A DNA stretch of 64,000 nucleotides from Margaritifera margaritifera. Lineage: Eukaryota; Mollusca; Bivalvia; Unionida; Margaritiferidae. Numbering within the stretch: the first letter of the stretch is position 1; each line of letters begins with the position of its first letter. The DNA is taken from positions 3,777,501-3,841,500 of the forward strand of contig JAQPZY010001626.1 in the NCBI GenBank assembly GCA_029931535.1, read 5' to 3'. Under the pieces are notes generated by a model. It saw only the letters and a list, made by a program, of their open reading frames with translations. It made no database searches and had not been told where the DNA came from. Shown here in pieces: positions 57,572-64,000 of the stretch. The position numbers and the translations under genes were made by a program.

Positions 57572-57933
57572 ATCTGTGACTGTTTGCATCTGACAAAGTC
57601 GAAGAGGAATCGTTATGCAATCAACTTTTATATTACCTGCTTGAATGTAATTATTTTTCGGCAAGACTTGGATCGCATGACAGGAAAAGAAAAAAAACTG
57701 CGAATTGATTCAATTTGATTTTGACCTTCACATCTAATCACTTTTGGTCAAGACACAAATCACATTCGGCCTCGCACATCGCATATACCTCCTCGAAAGG
57801 TACCTGCAAAAACATTTTGACCTAAGAAACTATAGAATTAAACAATAAGGAAGATAAATAAAAAAAGAGAAAACTGATCTAATTTCACCTTCAGATACAA
57901 TCACATCTGACCTTGAAATTTGACATTTTCGAA
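57572..57933 (+). other. Probable 5' UTR part of exon 1, gene copy B
   Basis: Follows CATTTTTTCCAG, matching the acceptor-like site in copy A at 9,906. Alignable to 9,907-10,192 with indels. The same inference as for copy A. Confidence 0.4.
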
Positions 57934-58086
57934 ATGGCTGAAAAAAATGCGTTAGAGAATTTGTCTGTGATCTGGGGTTTACCAAGACGTAAAAGCACCG
58001 ATATCTTGGATACAGCTGAAGATTTCTGTGATAACCTGGACAAGCTGGCCGATGTTCTGACAGAGATTGAGGACAAGTACAAGAAT
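57934..58086 (+). CDS. Coiled-coil protein gene copy B, exon 1
   Basis: 51 codons from ATG in gaaATGg to donor AAT|GTAAGT, phase 0, the same length and boundaries as copy A. Protein identity is 39 of 51 by eye. Eight of the 12 changes fall in the first 15 residues. In the LPRRKSTDILDTAED core all four nucleotide differences are synonymous, which suggests selection on the protein. Exon 2 is not found in the following 6 kb. Intron similarity stops at about 58,170 where other DNA begins, so the rest of this copy is displaced beyond the window or lost. Confidence 0.7.
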
Positions 58087-58788
58087 GTAAGTACTACTCA
58101 AAGCACGTGTACCTTTTGGGAAGCGAATTCTATATCTTCTGAGAAGAAAGAATAAATCCTCAATTTTCGTCTGACTTGCCAAGAATGTCGTCTCTGCTTC
58201 CATCTTGATCTTAACGCTTTCTCCCAGACATTACGAAGTGTCTTCCATTTCCAAAGGAATCGTGTTGGCTTATGATGGTCTTCTCTTCAGGAAAAAGACG
58301 TGGACACTTTATAGAAACGTTATTAGTTCATTGCTAGGCTTAGTTAAAGTGAGAACAACATCCACAGTGTCTATTACAGCAGAAAACATGGCTAACTGCA
58401 GAAGCAAAACGGCTTACTTGGTTTAATGAATACCATTACAAATCTGTTCAAAATGAATGAAACAAATTAATATACAATTATTTTCTTTCCTTTTTTTACA
58501 GCCGATTTGATACATAATACAAATAAACCTGATCAGGAAAAAAATAGGAAGATCTTGACATCATATGCATCAATTCCAGCATGATGTCTTTTTTTAATTA
58601 TTGTATGGTTGCACGTGTTTGTTTGTTTGTTTGTTGTTTATTGTCATGACGATAAATGACACATACATGTAATACATTCATACATTAAATATTAGAACAG
58701 TATTTCAACCACTTTTCAAGAAGACAGAAAAAAACAATAAAAAACAAGCAGTTCTAGACAATTATTGTGTGTCACTGTAAGATGAAAT

Positions 58789-58790
<2 letters not shown>
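58087..58790 (+). other. Intron 1 of copy B and unrelated sequence
   Basis: The first 80 bp align to intron 1 of copy A (CTCAATTTTCGTCTGACTT). After that, no match to exon 2 of copy A. GTTT repeats at 58,616-58,635. Confidence 0.5.

Positions 58791-58841
<51 letters not shown>
58791..58841. repeat. (GA)n microsatellite
   Basis: About 25 GA units with one AAAG interruption. Confidence 0.95.
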
Positions 58842-58842
<1 letters not shown>

Positions 58843-58987
58843 GAAATATTTTTTTTATGTATAAGAACACTTTAAAATATATATGGAAAGTATTGCCATT
58901 TCTACACAACAAATATCAGTGCAAGTATATACGGGCATACACGTTCACAAAAATCACTATCAACTATTAGTATCACTAGTGTGTGTG

Positions 58988-58990
<3 letters not shown>

Positions 58991-59075
<85 letters not shown>
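58991..59075. repeat. (AT)n microsatellite
   Basis: About 42 AT units preceded by GTGTGTGCC. Confidence 0.95.
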
Positions 59076-59077
<2 letters not shown>

Positions 59078-59321
59078 AACACTCACGAATAGCTTTTTTA
59101 CTTTTTCCGCATAAACATCTTAGAAAAATTGTCAAAATTGTCCCTTTCGATATCCTAATGTTTATTTATCTCAAATACGAGAACATTTAATAATATAGCA
59201 CAATCTTTTATGCAACTTTATATTTACAGTGTCACAGATAGACGGTTGCCTAAAGATATGTCTCAGATTCCATCGTTTCTGCCTGGTAATCTGCATTAGA
59301 AAACACATGTTTGTTTGTCAA

Positions 59322-59438
59322 TGTGAAAATTCAGGCAATAGATATTGGGACATTCAAAGGCCTGAATATAGAGAAAGTAATGTGAAAATTCAGGCAATAG
59401 ATATTGGGACATTCAAAGTCCTGAAAAAAGAGAAAGCA
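59322..59438. repeat. 58-bp tandem duplication, 2 copies
   Basis: Two copies with TGTGAAAATTCAGGCAATAG and ATATTGGGACATTCAAAG, differing at a few positions. The forward frame changes between copies. Confidence 0.9.
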
Positions 59439-59459
59439 AAAGATTAAATGCATCTATTA

Positions 59460-59870
59460 AATCTTTGTACAATAATCATTTATTGACAAACTTTTCCCAT
59501 TTACAGTTTCTAAAAGCACTATATTTTTCTACATTCAAATTAAAAGCAATAATCTTTTTGAATTGAGAAAAAATTGGTCTGTCTGTATTAAATCTACATT
59601 TATAAATATACTATTTTTCATATATAATTATTAAATTAATTACATCATCAGCCGGAGTTTTGACATTAATTCCAAAGATAATATTTATTTTTATGAATTC
59701 CAAATTATCTGTGTGACTACACTTAGTTTTTATCCATTGTAAAATATCATTTAAACAAATCTCAGTTATGTGACAGTAAAATACAATATAAGATATTGTC
59801 TCAGCATGTAACATACAAAAAGTTCGTTTGAAATAATTAATTTCTTCTTCTTCCTTAAACAGCTGTACTT
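59460..59870 (-). mobile_element. LINE C-terminal fragment
   Basis: The minus-strand frame reads AETISYIVFYCHITEI, then a WIKTKCSHTDNL segment, NIIFGINVKTPADDVINLI, and after a frame change CRFNTDRPIFSQFKKII ending KWEKFVNK. This is the same layout as the LINE end at 1,236-1,941 (C-motif, W.K, IIFG/VFIG, terminal KW). Only the C-terminus is present, and it borders the putative gypsy LTR on its right. Confidence 0.65.
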
Positions 59871-60978
59871 GCCCGAGATGATCACCAGTTCAAAGGTTTT
59901 GACCGGCACATACTTGGAGCAACCTGATGTCGGTCTTAGGATATCCCAAATATCCTTATATCAAATTATCTTTGATTTGTTTGGCCATTCATCTGTCAAA
60001 TAAACACCCGAACGAAGTAAAATTTAAAGGTTACTATGTCTAGTTTACAGATCGCCAACTAAGCTTCATTCAAAGGTGACTAGGTCTTGTTTACAGTTTC
60101 TTTGTCGAGCAGTCAAAAGAGTGTCGCAGATTAAACTTGTTACTGCTTAACCGCCTGAAGGCTATACCACTCACAGTTAAGCTAGTCAAATGGGGTTAAA
60201 GAATGGCAACTTAATCTTGTAGTGAATTAGATTTCAAAAGATCGGTTTCCCAGTAAGATATTTGTTTGCTATTCTGAAGGTGAGCGCAAGCCCTGCTGTG
60301 GGAATAACTGTTGACGAATGAACGGACCTTGCAACAGAAGAGCACTTGATTTTATACCTTTCGTATGTAACAGAAGGGAAATTGTACAAAATTGATCAAT
60401 TTACTCTCTTCACACCTAATACACGAAGTCCCCAACTCAAAGGTATTTCCAGTGTCAAGCGTGTAGTTTGAGCGAGGATTTTCGCCCCAGAATTTGATGA
60501 AAACAAAGCTGTGGTGCAGGCTGAGTGTAGACACTCTTGACGAACTTATGAGAATAAATCTTGTTGGTGTTGATATAAAAGACTTTGATCCGATGCCGCA
60601 GCAGGGAAGTTGAAGAGAAATCGAAACAGACATTTGTACCAAGAAAACAAAGATAATGCTTTTCACCAAACTGACGAGCTTTAAGCGAGTGGATTTACCA
60701 TAGTGTAAATGTGGCAACAACATGATCGTTGATAGGAACACTGTGTAAATACGTTTTCTTAAAACCTATGGTGGGGTTGAAATAGTTTGTGCCACCGATG
60801 TACATTCATGTTTCAACACGTTCTGCCTCTCTAACGCGATTATTCATGTTGAAAAAGCCAACGAGTGACTTATCTATTTTTACCAAATTGTATTAGCATA
60901 AGGTGATTAAAATAATTATTAAAGTATCTTTATTAGTATTCTGCAGTTATTAATTTGAACTAACTACGATACCACACA
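59866..60978 (-). repeat. Putative 3' LTR of the gypsy element
   Basis: The right boundary is good. On the minus strand the polypurine tract AAAAGAGGGGAGA (60,991-60,979) is followed by TGTGTGGTATCG, an LTR-like TG start at 60,978. A TATAAAA box lies at 60,356-60,350. The left boundary (TGTACTTGCC at 59,866, giving a CA end) is a guess, because the partner LTR is outside the window. Confidence 0.5.
60350..60356 (-). promoter_or_regulatory. TATA box in the putative LTR
   Basis: The minus strand reads GGTATAAAATC, about 620 bp into the LTR. It fits the U3 promoter of an LTR retrotransposon. Confidence 0.4.
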
Positions 60979-60991
60979 TCTCCCCTCTTTT
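60979..60991 (-). promoter_or_regulatory. Polypurine tract
   Basis: AAAAGAGGGGAGA on the minus strand, directly before the TG start of the LTR, as required for plus-strand priming in LTR elements. Confidence 0.6.
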
Positions 60992-61280
60992 GAGATTATC
61001 TGAACATAACATTTTGCTTATGACTAGATAGGTAAAATATGAATCAATTTTGCCAATATGAAAACATGAAATGAGTAAGCAATGAATTTACTGTCTTTGT
61101 ATCTTAATTGTCCACTGAAAGAATTTGACGGAATTGAATTATATACTAGGTTACTGTAAACTTGCACAGGATAGTCCTGATTCTAATACTATAGAAAACC
61201 TAAAAGTCCAATTCTATTGCAATAATTCAGAAATCGAGTACTAAACTACACATTGGCACATTTATAAAAGTCACTTTTTC

Positions 61281-62204
61281 TTAGACAAAATCACTGAATC
61301 TGACTGGTTTTCGGACGACTCTCCCACTTAACGTCCGCACTGGAGTGTCTGGATTGTTGGGCCCACTGGGTACAGCTGGCTTGCAGGGGGTGGGCTGCAC
61401 TGGGTCACCCTGGGTGGTCGAATGATCAGATGGTAGCACGGGCTCCATGTTATTGAGAGACTTTGTGCTGGACTCCCAATGTGTCCTGACTGGACAATGT
61501 GGGGACTTTGTTGCGATGTCTGTAGACGACTTTGTATTGACTGGAAGTAGATTCTTAGGGGTTTTCATCCGCTGTACATGGATTCGATTGCGCCTGTATA
61601 TACGTTGGGGATTTTATACCAAGTAACTTCTTCGGTATTTGTTGGCTTGAATACCTTTGCCTGATGTTGACCACTTGTTATCATTTCCATGCCATTTGAT
61701 TCTGACGCTGTCTCCCTCAGTAATATCTGGTAAATTATGTGCAGTGTGGCGCCGGTTGTAAAAGAATTCATATCTTTGTTTTGTCTTAAGATCGCTCTTC
61801 CTGATGATTTTGAGGTTTGGCCACTTGGGGTTTAATTTCTTTTCAATAATGGGCAAGGTGGTCCTCATCTGGCGTCCCATCATCAATTGGGCTCGGCTGG
61901 CACCTGTCGCAGCTGTCGGTGTGGGACTATAAGCCATCAAGGCAAGGAATACATCATCCTGTTTAAGTATGGACTTTGCTATTTTGACACCACTTTCGGC
62001 TTCACCATTCGCTTGTGGGTAGTGAGGACTGGTAAATGCTTGTTTGAAGCTGTATTTCTCAGCAAACTCCTTAAAGTCGGAGGAAGTGAATTGGGTCCCA
62101 TTGTCTGAGACTACGATTTCTGGGATTCCCCATCGTGCAAATGTGCTCTTCAGCTTTCCAATTACCTGCTGGGAGGTTGCTTTTGTTAGATGCATAATTT
62201 TCAA
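61281..62204 (-). pseudogene. Gypsy integrase core and C-terminus
   Basis: VVSDNGTQFTSSDF holds the second catalytic Asp, and SPHYPQANGEAE, ending in Glu, the third, correctly spaced (D-35-E). The segment with the first Asp (normally '.TDYFSR') is damaged by a frameshift at about 62,215. After the core come RYEFFYNRRHTAHNLPD and a shifted, Pro/Ser-rich tail ending RKPVRFSDFV near 61,284. Integrase would insert the cDNA; this copy is broken. Confidence 0.85.
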
Positions 62205-62227
62205 ATAGCGTGAAAAGTAGTCAGTAG

Positions 62228-62812
62228 CTACCAGGTATCTTTCTTGTTTGCTTCACAAATATCGATTTCAATTTTCTGCCATGGTCTGTCTGGTAGAGAG
62301 GTTGTCTTCAATGGTTCCCTCCTCTGTGCTGGCTTCCTAATCTGACAAAATTTACAGGTCTCTATTTTGTCTTGGATCTGTCTCGAGATTCCAGGCCACC
62401 ACACACAATTTTGGGCTCTCTCGCGGCATTTGGCTAATCCCTGATGACCCTCGTGGATGTTGTCAAGAATTCCTGGCCTTAAGACCGTAGGTATGATAAC
62501 TCTGTCCCTGAAGAGAAATAGGTCGTTCGGAATAGAGAGTTCACTGCGCACAGCAAAGCATGGATGTACATCTAAGGGACAGCCATTTTTCTTATCTGGC
62601 CATCCATTCCTGGTGAAAGCCATTGCAATCTGCAGATGTTGGTCACTCATGTAACCTTCTTTTATTTGTCCTAATTTCCTAAGGCACTCCTTTTCTATCT
62701 GTGCATATTTAATCTCTGCAGGGGTGAGTGTTCTGGAACAAAAGGCAACCGGCTTGAGTTTCCTATCGGAAATTAGCCTGCATGCCTCCAATGACTCTAA
62801 AAAAAAGTTCAA
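62228..62812 (-). pseudogene. Integrase N-terminal zinc finger plus a misplaced RNase H piece
   Basis: HEGHQGLAKCRERAQNCVWW and CKFCQIRK form the H-x3-H...C-x2-C zinc-binding domain. Upstream is the linker GQIKEGYMSDQHLQIAMAF. The first part of this frame, however (about 62,775-62,690), is a second copy of the RNase H segment [20 protein letters not shown] that also stands at 63,160-63,088, so it is out of place. Confidence 0.8.
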
Positions 62813-63406
62813 TTTCCTCTTCGCATGTGGCTTCCTGGCCTAGGAGAGGGCTTCGAAAAAGGATGTCTGGAACCACCAAAAGCTTTCCAGCTACGTACTC
62901 TGCCTTTGCGTTGAATCGTCTCAACCGCATCAACAGTCGTTGACACCTCAAAGGAGCTTTATCTAAATCATGTGTGTTGATCAGTGGCACTAAAGGCTTG
63001 TGGTCAGCATGCAATCTGAACGAGTCCAGTCAACAAGATATCGTGAAAACTTTTCACAGGCCCACACACATGCAAGGCACTCCTTTTATATCTGTGCATA
63101 TTTAACTTCTGCAGGGGTGTGTGTACTGGAACAAAAGGCAACCGGCTTGAGTTTCTCTCCATGTTGTTGGAATAATGCCCCACTAATACCATAACTGCTG
63201 GCATCAGCGCTGACAACTGTTAACTTTCCAGGGTCATAAAATGCTAAGACTGGTGTGGATGTCAGCATCTCCTTGACTTTCGTGAAGGCGTAATCCTGGT
63301 CTGGGCCCCAATACCAGGCAGTGTCTGATTTCAGCAGGTCCATAATTGGTAGCATTATTGTAGACAAGTCTGGTAGGAATCTACCAAGGTAGTTGATCAT
63401 GCCCAT
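62763..63406 (-). pseudogene. Gypsy RNase H
   Basis: [13 protein letters not shown] and the RT thumb/connection precede [18 protein letters not shown] (first catalytic Asp in ADAS). The frame then breaks at a TAA within YAQI*KECL and shifts before ADHKPLVPLINTHDL, then RRFNAKAEYVAGKLLVVPDI (the D of the terminal motif) follows. It would degrade the RNA strand; inactive. Confidence 0.85.
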
Positions 63407-63433
63407 GGTAGGAGGAAGTTCACTGATATTTAA

Positions 63434-64000
63434 TTAAGATGGTAGCTCTTTTACTGCAGCAACCTTTGCTGGACTGGGGAGTATGCCATCTGAGCTGATC
63501 ACGTGACCGAAGAATTCCAGTTTGTTCTTCTTAAATTCACATTTTTCTTTGTTGAGCTTGAGACCACTCCTATTGAGCGTCTCCAGTACCAAATTTAGGC
63601 GTCTGTCATGTTCCTCCAAGGTTCTGCCATAAATAAGTATATCATCCATAATGGCATCAGCCCCTTCAAAGCCAGTCAGCAGCTCTGTCATTTTTCTCTG
63701 GAAAATCTCTGGTGCCTACGTAATACCAAATGGGACTCGTTTAAAGCAGAAGCGACCCAGCGGTGTAATAAAGGTTGTCATCTTTGCACTTTCTGGATGT
63801 AAAGGTATTTGATAAAATCCGCTTTCTGCATCGAGTTTAGAGAAGACAGTGGAGCCTATCAGCTTTGGTGATATATCATCTAGACTAGTGAGCATATATC
63901 TTTCCCGTTTGACAGCCTCGTTGAGCTTCTTCAAGTCGACACAAATTCTGACTTTGCCATTTTTCTTAGGGACTGATACCATTAGCGCACAACATTCTGT
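63434..64000 (-). pseudogene. Gypsy reverse transcriptase (N-terminus cut by window end)
   Basis: Motifs in order: SVPKKNGKVRICVDLKKLNE (fingers), FSKLDAESGFYQIPLHP (palm motif A, Asp present), RFCFKRVPFGIT followed by TAG where Ser is expected and then APEIFQRKM, DAIMDDILIYG (motif C, DD intact), and LNKEKCEFKKNKLEFFGHVIS. A second stop comes after VKELPS (63,434-63,436). Otherwise one continuous frame. Confidence 0.88.

Larger units (their letters stand above)
61281..64000 (-). mobile_element. Ty3/gypsy element, pol region (runs off the window)
   Basis: The minus-strand order is RT (64,000-63,430), RNase H (63,400-62,830), integrase zinc finger (about 62,520-62,310), integrase core (62,204-61,900) and C-terminal part (to 61,281). 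This is the standard Ty3/gypsy order, unlike the element at 47,043; the motifs look most like the mag/K02A2.6 group. Several stops and at least two frameshifts mark it as inactive. Gag and protease would lie beyond 64,000. Confidence 0.9.

Noticed and set aside
58205..58426. Possible exon 2 of gene copy B after TTCTCTTCAG at about 58,290
   Set aside because: The following sequence does not resemble exon 2 of copy A at DNA or protein level.
60352..60741. 129-codon minus-strand frame
   Set aside because: Lies within the putative gypsy LTR, overlapping its TATA box; no recognisable domain.
61887..62108. Plus-strand frame over the gypsy integrase
   Set aside because: Antisense shadow of the integrase coding frame, which has the catalytic motifs.

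Overview
The window looks like animal nuclear DNA, most likely from a mollusc (bivalve-like). It is AT-rich and mostly non-coding, with many microsatellites and minisatellites. It carries decayed Polinton/Maverick DNA polymerase B, several non-LTR and LTR retrotransposons, tRNA-derived SINEs, and a gene split by GT-AG introns. No bacterial operon, CRISPR array or rRNA was seen. The organism call is inference from repeat content.

Main layout: the left part (unit A, about 1-10,600) and a later part (unit B, about 36,500-58,170) are diverged copies of one segment in the same order and orientation, interrupted by different insertions. Each unit ends in the first coding exon of the same gene (10,193-10,345 and 57,934-58,086). 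In the left copy the gene can be followed through four exons (10,193-10,345; 10,687-10,890; 22,913-23,063; 23,429-23,745). The splice phases join into one 274-residue coiled-coil protein with an acidic, serine-rich tail. I do not recognise the family. Its 12-kb intron 2 holds a 6.8-kb inverted-repeat-bounded element (12,060-18,835) and a decayed CR1/L2-like LINE (19,185-21,815). The right copy shows only exon 1; what follows is low-complexity DNA, a LINE end and a Ty3/gypsy element running off the window.

Mobile DNA: (i) a 5' truncated LINE with a perfect 16-bp target-site duplication, 1,236-1,941; (ii) two Polinton relics with the same module order, 6,540-9,325 and 29,430-33,370; (iii) a Ty3/gypsy element with a SCAN-like gag and pol order PR-INT-RT (Gmr1-like), 47,043-52,679, with 847-bp LTRs and a 4-bp TSD, nested in an older LINE; (iv) a solo LTR of the same superfamily, 30,185-31,039, with TSD CTAC, and an LTR fragment at 18,120; (v) two hAT-type MITEs, 35,708-35,919 and 40,692-40,942, with 8-bp TSDs; (vi) three related tRNA-derived SINEs (27,228; 55,678; 56,214); (vii) a conventional gypsy element, 59,866 to beyond 64,000.

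Tandem repeats: arrays of 20, 21, 30, 33, 34, 36, 44 and 67 bp. Two of them (33 bp and 44 bp) are expanded in one duplication unit and look single-copy at the matching place in the other. The 67-bp satellite shows a 268-bp higher-order period.

All alignments and difference counts were made by eye.
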